A DNA stretch of 64,000 nt. It comes from SAR324 cluster bacterium. Its GTDB lineage: Bacteria > SAR324 > NAC60-12. Location: assembly GCA_015231825.1 (NCBI GenBank), contig JADGAV010000001.1, forward strand, positions 186,001-250,000, in the 5' to 3' direction. The notes below the pieces were generated by a model. That model searched no databases, was not told the DNA's origin, and worked only from the letters and a program-made list of their open reading frames with translations. The position numbers and the translations under genes were made by a program. Below, piece after piece: positions 9,369 through 16,485 of the stretch (position 1 is its first letter; every line of letters begins with the position of its first letter).

Positions 9369-10091
9369 TCAGGGACAAGCTTTTTTTGACTTCAGAGGAC
9401 ATTGACCTCCGATCGCAGAGGTGAGCGTTTTGGAGAGTCGGGCTTTATCTTCAATGATGATTTGATGCTGATCGTAATCCAGAATTTTTTGTTTCTTGAA
9501 AAGGCTCATGGATCGTATTGCCGTTTCAATGCTGGTTCCAACGAGATCTGCCAGTTCCTGACGGGTAATTGCGATATTCAGTCGGGCCCGGTTACCTTGA
9601 GTAGTGCCGTACTGGTCGATAAAATCAAGCAAGACCTTTGCAATTCGCTGATGCACCGTCATGGCAGCCATTTGAGTCAGCTTTTCTGCAAAATATATGA
9701 CGCGCTGGCCAAGAAATTCGAGGAGATGCAATCCTAGTTCTGGATGTCTTTTGATCATGGAAATCAGGGTATTTCGTTCCAGTTTGAACAAGGTTGACGA
9801 GGTCATGGTAACCGCTGAGGCCGGATAGAGGAAACCTCCAATCGCGGGGGCTTCTGCAACAATTTGCCCGGGATCATGAACAGCAAACAACAATTCTTTG
9901 CCATACTCTGTGCTGTGTACCATTTTGATCCGACCCTGCACGACGCCGTAAAGATAGTTCGGCATGTCCCCTTGATGGAAGACGGTATCTCGACGTTCGA
10001 ATGTCTGAAGTTCAACGTGTTCATTGAGTTCGTCAAGTATATGGTTGGGAAATTTTTTCAAACTCTTGAAATCCAACAAAACATTGACCAT
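9369..10091 (-). CDS. Crp/Fnr family transcriptional regulator (Dnr/NnrR-like)
   Basis: A 240-residue protein with an N-terminal cyclic-nucleotide-binding-type beta-roll (residues ~20-115), a long dimer helix (~125-160) and a C-terminal winged helix (175-204, ITRQELADLVGTSIETAIRS). The N-terminal cysteines of FNR are absent (only Cys231 and Cys239 near the end), so it is not an Fe-S oxygen sensor. That leaves a Dnr/NnrR-type heme/NO sensor or another ligand as the likely signal. In the recognition helix E189 and R193 are kept, but the FNR Ser is Ile, so the DNA site may differ from TTGAT-N4-ATCAA. It diverges from the NO-reductase-like operon and probably controls it. Confidence 0.85.
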   Translation of the reverse strand: MVNVLLDFKSLKKFPNHILDELNEHVELQTFERRDTVFHQGDMPNYLYGVVQGRIKMVHSTEYGKELLFAVHDPGQIVAEAPAIGGFLYPASAVTMTSSTLFKLERNTLISMIKRHPELGLHLLEFLGQRVIYFAEKLTQMAAMTVHQRIAKVLLDFIDQYGTTQGNRARLNIAITRQELADLVGTSIETAIRSMSLFKKQKILDYDQHQIIIEDKARLSKTLTSAIGGQCPLKSKKACP

Positions 10092-10190
10092 TTTTTATCT
10101 CAATTCTGAGTTCATTTTTGAGTTAGTAAAGAAAATTGCTGTTCTTCTGACCGCAAATGACCCTATTCATATCCTGAATGAAAAAATGTA

Positions 10191-10215
10191 TCTATCCGTA
10201 AATTTACGTAGATAG
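10191..10215. promoter_or_regulatory. Palindromic operator candidate (motif copy 1)
   Basis: Perfect 12-bp palindrome CGTAAATTTACG flanked by CTATC and GATAG. The 20 nt TCTATCCGTAAATTTACGTA match 18/20 to a site upstream of badI at 33572. It lies 100 bp upstream of the crp/fnr-type start and 245 bp upstream of the oxidase-like operon. Confidence 0.6.
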
Positions 10216-10301
10216 GTTTTTTGCTTATACATATGAAAAAGTTATCCAGGGATTGGCGGGAGAATGCTCCCTTCTTCATTTCCATAGTAACTTTATTTAA
10301 A

Positions 10302-10346
10302 AATATGACATTCATCATATTCACCGGGAAAATAAAACCATATAAA
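10302..10346 (+). promoter_or_regulatory. Candidate activator-dependent promoter of the NO-reductase-like operon
   Basis: Dyad AATATGA-N6-TCATATT at 10302-10321 precedes a -10-like TATAAA at 10341-10346. If transcription starts about 7 bp after the -10, the dyad is centred near -41.5, the position of a class II Crp/Fnr activator site, and no -35 consensus is present. The 10092-10457 gap holds only regulatory sequence. Confidence 0.5.
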
Positions 10347-10457
10347 GGATTCGCAATCTGTCAGCTCATTTAATTTGAAAGAGGAAATCTATTAACGGCA
10401 GGTCTTATCAATGCCTGGGTAAATGGAATATCATCTTGGGAACAGGGAATCAATACA

Positions 10458-11870
10458 ATGAGTGAAAAAAAAATAGTGATGAATGACCATCAGGCGACTC
10501 TCGGAAAAACGGGTTTAACGATGGCTCTTTCAACTATCATATTTGCAGATTTATATGCTCTTTTTGCGGCGGCTGCAAGAATGCCCGGGATTTACGAATG
10601 GCTGCCTTCCATGGATTTTTTTCACATTGCACTGGTTACCCATGTGAATTTGGCAATTGTAATCTGGTTCTCAGCTTTTTGTGGTTTACTTTGCCTCCTC
10701 TCACGCATTATCCCTCAAGAGCCCTCCAGGACCTGGAGAATGATCGCTTGGACAGGGACATTCTGTTCCACACTTGGGATGGTATTGATTGTAATAGCTC
10801 CATTTGTTGGAGCAGAAAACCCGGTGATGGCCAATTACATTCCTGTCCTGGACCATCCTCTCTTTTTTACCGCTTTGTTCCTGGTGTTCCTTGGCGTGAT
10901 GTTGACCATGAGTCTGCCATTTATTGCTGCCAACAAAGAAGATTCCCTTCCCCTGCACCCTGATTTTTCATTTGGAATGAAATTGACAGGAATGACCTTC
11001 CTCATTGCAATGGTCTGTTTGATATTGGCTCTGGTGCAGATCCCACCCTCACACTCCCTTCCTTATTTTGAAACGGTCTTTTGGGGAAGCGGACATATTC
11101 TTCAATTTGTGAATACCTTAGCCCTGCTTTCATGCTGGATTTTATTATATTACAAGATTTTAGGCGAAATCCCTCTGCCCTCCTGGTGTCTTCGAGGACT
11201 ATTAGCATTAATTACTCTGTTTGCCCTGCCAGCCCCTTTATTTTATTTTATTTTCGATGTACAGGGGCCTAAGTTTATTGCCGCCTTTACTTTCTTGATG
11301 CGGTGGGGGTTGGGTGTGAGCACTATATTAATTGGCGGCTCGATTGTCCTGCATTGTATCCGGCATCGTTCCCTGCTTTCCTGGAAAGATCCGTTATTAT
11401 TGTCTTTGCTGGTTTCAATCGGACTCTTTGGGTATGGGGGAGTGATTGGTGCTCTACTTAATAACAGTGATGTAAAAATTCCTGCTCATTATCACGGGGT
11501 GATTGGAGCGGTTACTCTGGCGTTCATGGGAACCAGTTATGTGATCATTCCTGTGATGGGAAAGGTGCTCCATCAAACCCGATTGATCATTTGGCAGCCG
11601 ATTCTATGTGGGGGAGGGGGCGTTTTTTTCGTGACGGGCCTGTTTTGGGCTGGAAGTCATGGTGTAGCGAGAAAAGTCGCAGGAGCAGGACAGGGACTGG
11701 ACAACATCGGTAAAATCCTAGGTATGAGTTTGATGGGAATTGGAGGACTCGTGACATTTTTCGGACTATTGGTGTTTCTCTATGTCGTTTTTAAATCACT
11801 TTATCCTAAAAGGGTTTTTTCTCCGGTCAAAACAATGGAAAAGTTGTCCAGTCCTTCTTTTTTAAACTGA
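10458..11870 (+). CDS. Heme-copper oxidase subunit I homologue lacking the CuB His-His pair
   Basis: A 470-residue protein with about 12 membrane segments. Conserved heme-copper superfamily positions are His62 (HVNLAIVIW, low-spin heme), His213 (WGSGHILQF, CuB-ligand helix) and the pair His344/His346 (AHYHGVIGAV, the two heme ligands). The helix that normally carries the CuB His-His pair reads LFALPAPLFYF, without histidine. The protein can therefore probably hold hemes but not a normal binuclear heme-CuB centre, pointing to an accessory, NO-binding or electron-transfer role. It is the first gene of the operon that includes a second, complete subunit I. It is related in style to NnrS and the NnrS-like protein at 23.4 kb. 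Confidence 0.75.
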   Translation: MSEKKIVMNDHQATLGKTGLTMALSTIIFADLYALFAAAARMPGIYEWLPSMDFFHIALVTHVNLAIVIWFSAFCGLLCLLSRIIPQEPSRTWRMIAWTGTFCSTLGMVLIVIAPFVGAENPVMANYIPVLDHPLFFTALFLVFLGVMLTMSLPFIAANKEDSLPLHPDFSFGMKLTGMTFLIAMVCLILALVQIPPSHSLPYFETVFWGSGHILQFVNTLALLSCWILLYYKILGEIPLPSWCLRGLLALITLFALPAPLFYFIFDVQGPKFIAAFTFLMRWGLGVSTILIGGSIVLHCIRHRSLLSWKDPLLLSLLVSIGLFGYGGVIGALLNNSDVKIPAHYHGVIGAVTLAFMGTSYVIIPVMGKVLHQTRLIIWQPILCGGGGVFFVTGLFWAGSHGVARKVAGAGQGLDNIGKILGMSLMGIGGLVTFFGLLVFLYVVFKSLYPKRVFSPVKTMEKLSSPSFLN

Positions 11871-11872
11871 AT

Positions 11873-12376
11873 GTGCCACCTTTGAAAAATGCTTCGTATG
11901 GTTCTTTGATGAGTTTTTTTTTAAAAGCAATTTTAGGAATCATGTTCTCTATAATTATTGTGCTGATGGTTCGCTCGGGGGAAGAAAAAGAGCAAGTGAG
12001 GACAAAAATACTAGAGAACATTGATAAAGCGCCTGTCGATTCATTCAATTTTGAAGATTTAAGTCATTCTTTCAACCCAAAGAACACCGTTTCAAATGCT
12101 GGAGGAAAGCCAACAGCCACTTTGGCAAGAGGGAAAATCATTCAATGGGTACTGGATGTTTATGAGATGAAGGGAAATCCGGATTATTACCAGATTGATA
12201 TTGCACCCAAAGAAGAAATTGCTGGAATCAACCTGTTTGTCTACCCACGAACCGGACAAGAAGAACAATATGTGCAAATGTTGAAAGAGGGATCATCAAT
12301 CAACATTAAAGGCATGGTTCAAAAAGTTACAAAAGAAAAAATTACAATTAATCCGGCAATAATCTTAATGCCATGA
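11873..12376 (+). CDS. Membrane-anchored OB-fold-like hypothetical protein
   Basis: A 167-residue protein with one N-terminal membrane segment (~14-32) and a soluble domain whose alternating short strands look like an OB-fold (LARGKIIQWVLDVYEM near 85, then GSSINIKGMVQKV near 142). Start is a GTG 2 bp after the previous stop, without a clear ribosome binding site; Met13 is an alternative. It sits between the two heme-copper subunit I genes, so it is probably an accessory or assembly factor of that complex. No family is recognised. Confidence 0.5.
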   Translation: MPPLKNASYGSLMSFFLKAILGIMFSIIIVLMVRSGEEKEQVRTKILENIDKAPVDSFNFEDLSHSFNPKNTVSNAGGKPTATLARGKIIQWVLDVYEMKGNPDYYQIDIAPKEEIAGINLFVYPRTGQEEQYVQMLKEGSSINIKGMVQKVTKEKITINPAIILMP

Positions 12377-12523
12377 ATTAATCTCTGATGGGAATCGATT
12401 TTGATGTTTATAATTTTGAAGTAATTTGGCGCTCATTTATCTGAGCTCATTGTGCTGTTGGCAGAACTGCCATTGAAGATGGATGAAAATTCATCAATTC
12501 CAATCTGAAAAAGGAGTAAGACC

Positions 12524-12676
12524 ATGACTGAAGAGAATGACCGGGAGGTGCATCCAATGCAAAAACTCCTGGATAATGATTTTCTGCTATTAGCAATTCA
12601 TGTGGGCATTTCGATGCTTTCATATACTGTGTGGGGGCTGATCGATTTAATGAGCCTTCCTATCTTTGGTTCATAA
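12524..12676 (+). CDS. Tiny single-span membrane subunit of the oxidase/NO-reductase complex
   Basis: Missing from the ORF track. AAGGAG sits 8 nt before the ATG and the frame runs to TAA, giving 50 residues. There is a polar N-terminus (MTEENDREVHP) and one membrane span (DFLLLAIHVGISMLSYTVWG). It ends 14 bp before the CuA subunit start. Small one-span subunits of this kind accompany ba3-type and cbb3-type heme-copper enzymes. Confidence 0.65.
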   Translation: MTEENDREVHPMQKLLDNDFLLLAIHVGISMLSYTVWGLIDLMSLPIFGS

Positions 12677-12690
12677 GGAAGGAGGATGAA

Positions 12691-13266
12691 ATGAGTGTTT
12701 TTGTACCGGAAAAGTATTGGTGGAAACCATTGGGGCCGGATGAAAGGCTTTGGCTGTGGGTATGTGTCGCAACCGCGGTTGTCTTATCATTAATGATGCC
12801 GCTTTACAATTTGCTGGGGCACCAAAACCCAAGTCATGAATCTTATCAGATCACACCAGAGAAATTCAATGAACTGACAGAAAAATTTGTCTCGGAAAAC
12901 ACGGTTCGTGAGGAAATAGTCAAACAAAAATTTGGAGCGACCGAAATAGAGAAAAAAATTCCGGTGGTTCGTCCAGCGCTTGGAGTCAAAGATGTTTATC
13001 TACGAGCGAGAGCTTGGGAATTTTATCCTATTCTTGAATTGGAAGAAGGACGCGAGTATCGGGTTCATATGTCGTCGATGGACTATCAGCATGGTTTTTC
13101 CCTGCAACCACAAAACATCAACTTCCAAATCCTTGCGGGGTATGATTTGGTAGTGACTTTGGTTCCACGCGAATCCGGTGAATTCTATGTCATTTGCAAT
13201 GAGTATTGCGCCATTGGACACCACACGATGATTGGAAAAATCATTGTCAAAAATAAAGAGGAGTAA
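12691..13266 (+). CDS. CuA-containing subunit II of a heme-copper enzyme
   Basis: I use the ATG of MSVFVPEK (AAGGAGGA just upstream), not the track's start at 12631, which overlaps the tiny subunit gene. The protein has 191 residues. There is one N-terminal membrane span (~20-43), a charged linker of ~55 residues and a cupredoxin domain. CuA ligands are visible: His134 and CNEYCAIGHHTM (Cys169, Cys173, His177, Met180). It receives electrons from a periplasmic donor and passes them to subunit I encoded immediately downstream. A CuA subunit means the enzyme accepts electrons from a cytochrome c or cupredoxin, or directly from a membrane-bound donor. Confidence 0.9.
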   Translation: MSVFVPEKYWWKPLGPDERLWLWVCVATAVVLSLMMPLYNLLGHQNPSHESYQITPEKFNELTEKFVSENTVREEIVKQKFGATEIEKKIPVVRPALGVKDVYLRARAWEFYPILELEEGREYRVHMSSMDYQHGFSLQPQNINFQILAGYDLVVTLVPRESGEFYVICNEYCAIGHHTMIGKIIVKNKEE

Positions 13267-13271
13267 CCATT

Positions 13272-14861
13272 ATGGCATCAAATTATGCTTCTGAATTCAG
13301 AACCTGTGGCACAACAGGACTGAAGGTACACTTACCAGCAGAACGGTTATTTTACGTCAATGCCGTCACTGCTGTTGTTGCATTACTTGTCGGTGGGATT
13401 ATGGCCATTCTCATCGCGCTTACCCGTTGGCCGGCAGTGCATCTTTTGCCTGCTGATTTGTTTTATCGTTTTCTGACTGCTCATGGCTTGAATATGCTTG
13501 TCTTCTGGATTGTATTCTTTGAAATGGCGGGATTATTGTTTGCGTCTACAGCAGTTTTGGGAAGTCGTTTACCTGCCCCCTGGTTCGGGTGGTTGAATTT
13601 CTGTCTGATGCTGGTAGGCGCTCTCATCACGAATTATATGGTTTTTATGGGACAGGCGGATGTTTTGTTTACCTCTTATCCTCCTCTCAAAGCACATCCT
13701 CACTATTATTTAGGAATCATTTTATTTGCGGTGGGAACTCTACTGGCGTGTTTTCATTTCATGGCAACTCTAGTCATTGCCAAGAAAGAAGGCTATCACA
13801 AAGGAAGTTATCCGTTGTTCACCTTCGGGATCCTGATCGCGGTGATATTGGCGATCTTTACTCTGTTGATGGGGGCAGCAACCTATCTTCCTACCTGGCT
13901 TTGGGCAATGGGTCTGATTGACGGAATCAATCCCGCCATGTACCGGCTCGGGTTTTGGGGATTTGGTCATTCTGCCCAGCAAATTAACTTAGCCGCAATG
14001 GTTTCGATCTGGTATCTGATTGGAACTTTAAGCGTGGGTGCAGTCCCCATCAATGAAAAATTTAGCCGGGGAGCCTTTCTCTTGTATTTGTTAGGGATCA
14101 ATGTGGCTTCGGTTCATCACCTTCTCGTCGATCCAGGATTAAGTGCAACTTACCGCATTTTCAACACAAGCTACATTCTTTATGCCGCGACAATTGGCAG
14201 TATGATTCACGCTTTCTCTATTCCGGCTGCGATTGAAGTAGCACAACGTGCCAAGGGGTTTACAAATGGTATGTTCGAGTGGTTGACAAAGGCACCTTGG
14301 GGCAATCCTGCTTTTGCGGGAATGGCCTTATCCATCGTTATTTTTGGTTTTGGTGGTGGTGTGACTGGAGTTACGCAGGGGGTTGAACAAATCAACATTA
14401 TGTCGCACAACACTTTGCGAATTCCTGGACATTTTCATGTGACTGTCGTGGGAGGGACAACACTGGCGTTTATGGCCCTGACTTTCTATGTTTTACCTTT
14501 GGTCATGCGTCGTGAATTGATTGGAAAATCCTTTGCAAAATACCAACCCTGGATTTTTGCCATTGGGATCTGCATTATGTCTACTGGAATGTCTTTTGCC
14601 GGAATTCTTGGAGTTCCTCGACGACACTATGATGTCACTTTTTCTTCTGCCATTTTTCAAGTCCCCTTTAGCGCGACAGCAACAACGATGCTTGGTCTTT
14701 TAGGATTGGGGGCCATCATCGCGTTTACCGGTTTGCTGATTTTTTGTTTGATTGCCGCATTGACGGCGTTTTTTGGGAAACGCATTCCCCCCAACATGGA
14801 ATTGCATCACCCTCCACATATTGGAGAAGACTCCGCATCGGTGGCACCCGCTCAAGCCTGA
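13272..14861 (+). CDS. Heme-copper superfamily subunit I without active-site tyrosine; probable nitric oxide reductase
   Basis: A 529-residue protein with ~13 membrane segments. All metal ligands are present: His71 (low-spin heme), His233, His282 and His283 (CuB), and His387/His389 in GHFHVTVVGG. The oxygen-reductase tyrosine is absent at both known places. The GHPxVY motif reads GHSAQQ, so position +4 is Gln237. The residue six before the His pair, Tyr in cbb3 oxidases, is Ile276. Loss of that tyrosine is a hallmark of NO reductases of the superfamily, and CuA-dependent NO reductases derived from oxidases are known. NnrS, hemerythrin and Dnr-like genes nearby agree. I infer an NO reductase; an atypical O2 reductase is less likely. 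Confidence 0.78.
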   Translation: MASNYASEFRTCGTTGLKVHLPAERLFYVNAVTAVVALLVGGIMAILIALTRWPAVHLLPADLFYRFLTAHGLNMLVFWIVFFEMAGLLFASTAVLGSRLPAPWFGWLNFCLMLVGALITNYMVFMGQADVLFTSYPPLKAHPHYYLGIILFAVGTLLACFHFMATLVIAKKEGYHKGSYPLFTFGILIAVILAIFTLLMGAATYLPTWLWAMGLIDGINPAMYRLGFWGFGHSAQQINLAAMVSIWYLIGTLSVGAVPINEKFSRGAFLLYLLGINVASVHHLLVDPGLSATYRIFNTSYILYAATIGSMIHAFSIPAAIEVAQRAKGFTNGMFEWLTKAPWGNPAFAGMALSIVIFGFGGGVTGVTQGVEQINIMSHNTLRIPGHFHVTVVGGTTLAFMALTFYVLPLVMRRELIGKSFAKYQPWIFAIGICIMSTGMSFAGILGVPRRHYDVTFSSAIFQVPFSATATTMLGLLGLGAIIAFTGLLIFCLIAALTAFFGKRIPPNMELHHPPHIGEDSASVAPAQA

Positions 14862-14928
14862 TGATGTCATTCATTGTCCCTTCAGGTTGCCATCATCCTG
14901 CAGGGAACATTTCAATTGAGGAAATTCT

Positions 14929-15057
14929 ATGAAAAAAGAAAAAGAAAAATTTCATGCACCAGGGACAGTCGTGCTCGTTTTTATTTGGTTTATCTGGTTT
15001 ATCATCCTCTATACCACAAACTGGTTGGCACTAAGTGAAAACTGGTTCTTGAGATAA
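14929..15057 (+). CDS. Tiny single-span membrane protein
   Basis: Not in the ORF track. The ATG is preceded by TGAGGA (7 nt) and the frame gives 42 residues: a charged start (MKKEKEKFH) and one very hydrophobic span (TVVLVFIWFIWFIILYTT). It lies between the subunit I gene and heme O synthase, where small CbaD- or CcoQ-like subunits are typical. Probably a structural subunit of the same complex. Confidence 0.6.
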   Translation: MKKEKEKFHAPGTVVLVFIWFIWFIILYTTNWLALSENWFLR

Positions 15058-15090
15058 GGTGACGGTCTAAGCCTAAATTTTGGAGGGAAT

Positions 15091-16038
15091 ATGTCAAAAT
15101 ATTTGATAACTGCCAACGTTAAAGTGGTTGGGGAGACGGAAGAAGGTTCCTTGTGGAATGTAGTCAAACTATGTTGCAGCATGACCAAGCCCAGAATTGT
15201 CATCTCCATCTCTTTGTCAGCGTTAATTGGATTCGTCTTACACCCAAATTTTTTGTCATTTCCTTTCTGGATGTCTTCGGTTTTGGTTCTCTCAGTTGCA
15301 CTAACAACTGCAGGGGGAGCTGTCCTGAACCATTATTTGGAGCGCGAATCGGATAAGTTTATGGAACGTACTAAAAATCGTCCATTGCCTTCCGGTAAGC
15401 TTCGGGATCCACAACAATCATTTTGGTTTGGAATTTCTCTTGCTGGAATCGGGATTTTTTTGTCTTACCAGTTTTTAGGAACCGCATCCGCGGTATATTT
15501 GTTTCTGGGAGCTTTTTCTTATGTTGTGATTTACACCGCCTGGTTGAAACATCGCAGCATTTGGAATGTTCCTGTTGGCGGAATATGCGGTACATTTGCA
15601 GTTTTTGTTGGCAGCAGTGTGGGAGGTGGAGCATTGACCCTTGAAAGTTGTCTTTTTGGGATGATGCTCCATTTTTGGAGCCCGGCTCATTTTTGGAACT
15701 TCGCAGTTTATCAACGAAATGATTACCGCAAAGCCGGAATACCCCAGCTTCCGGAAGTTGTTGGGATTGTGCCGACAAATTGCTGGATTGCTGCCCATAC
15801 CATTGCAGTTATTTTCTGTTCCGCTGGATTGGCATTCTGGGGAAGTCCCGGTTGGCTCTTTGGGGGAATTGCTTTGATAAGCGGCTTCCTGTTTCTATTT
15901 TTTAATCTTTTGAATATCGTTGATCCTTCCGATGCGCTTTCACGAAAAAATTTCATCTTTTCTCTGATCTATTTAACTGCTTTGTTCCTGGGGATTGTCG
16001 TCGATTTTTATTTCCAATTCTTTTTGGGATTAAACTAA
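15091..16038 (+). CDS. ctaB: Protoheme IX farnesyltransferase (heme O synthase)
   Basis: UbiA-family prenyltransferase that makes heme O from heme B and farnesyl diphosphate. The 315-residue, polytopic protein carries the prenyl-diphosphate-binding motif NHYLERESDKFMERTKNRPLPSG (usually NDYxDxxxD...RTxxRP). It also has the WLKHRSIWNVPVGG loop and the second aspartate region (SPAHFWNFAVYQRNDYRKAGIP). GGAGGGAAT precedes the ATG. Its presence in the operon implies that the neighbouring subunit I uses heme O or A rather than only heme B; no CtaA (heme A synthase) is visible in this window, so heme O is the safer inference. Confidence 0.93.
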   Translation: MSKYLITANVKVVGETEEGSLWNVVKLCCSMTKPRIVISISLSALIGFVLHPNFLSFPFWMSSVLVLSVALTTAGGAVLNHYLERESDKFMERTKNRPLPSGKLRDPQQSFWFGISLAGIGIFLSYQFLGTASAVYLFLGAFSYVVIYTAWLKHRSIWNVPVGGICGTFAVFVGSSVGGGALTLESCLFGMMLHFWSPAHFWNFAVYQRNDYRKAGIPQLPEVVGIVPTNCWIAAHTIAVIFCSAGLAFWGSPGWLFGGIALISGFLFLFFNLLNIVDPSDALSRKNFIFSLIYLTALFLGIVVDFYFQFFLGLN

Positions 16039-16129
16039 AAAAGAAATGGAATGCCGCTCACGGATCACCTGCCAGTAGGCAGGAACCGCTAAAAAATTGG
16101 ACCAGAATCGATCATACCAGAAGAAAATA

Positions 16130-16453
16130 ATGAAACGCCCAAACCGACTAACCGCTATCGCTCTTTTTGTCTTTGGCATCATGGTTTTGCTGGGTGGAAG
16201 AAGTTATGGCCTCCTCTATGATGAAATCGTAACGCGTCTGACTGGTGAAGGAGTGATTGACTGGGAACGACTAGCCGCTTTATGTGGAGGGGCCAGTGTA
16301 CCCTATCCAGGAGAAAGCGTCTGGGATTATCGTTTGCGAAGTACCTGGGAAATGATATCCGCCAGGATGGCTATGACGGCGGTTTCGATTGCTTTCTTTT
16401 TTTCCTTTTACAAACTAGCCTGCTTCATTTTTTGGTTCACCGAAAAAAAATAA
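16130..16453 (+). CDS. Small two-span membrane protein
   Basis: 107 residues from the ATG of MKRPNRLTA (the track start at 16097 is TTG-type). It has membrane spans at about 5-24 and 78-100 and a periplasmic-looking loop with Cys and Trp residues (LAALCGGASVPYPGESVWDYR). No family is recognised. It lies 32 bp upstream of the cytochrome b fusion and probably belongs to that complex. Confidence 0.55.
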   Translation: MKRPNRLTAIALFVFGIMVLLGGRSYGLLYDEIVTRLTGEGVIDWERLAALCGGASVPYPGESVWDYRLRSTWEMISARMAMTAVSIAFFFSFYKLACFIFWFTEKK

Positions 16454-16485
16454 TCGTCTTCCCGATTGATCACTAAATTTTGAAT

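Noticed and set aside
9369-10091. FNR (oxygen-sensing Fe-S) regulator
   Set aside because: No N-terminal cysteine cluster; only two cysteines, both near the C-terminus.
13272-14861. Annotation as an ordinary cytochrome c oxidase subunit I
   Set aside because: Both known positions of the catalytic tyrosine are replaced (Gln237, Ile276), and the neighbourhood is NO-related.
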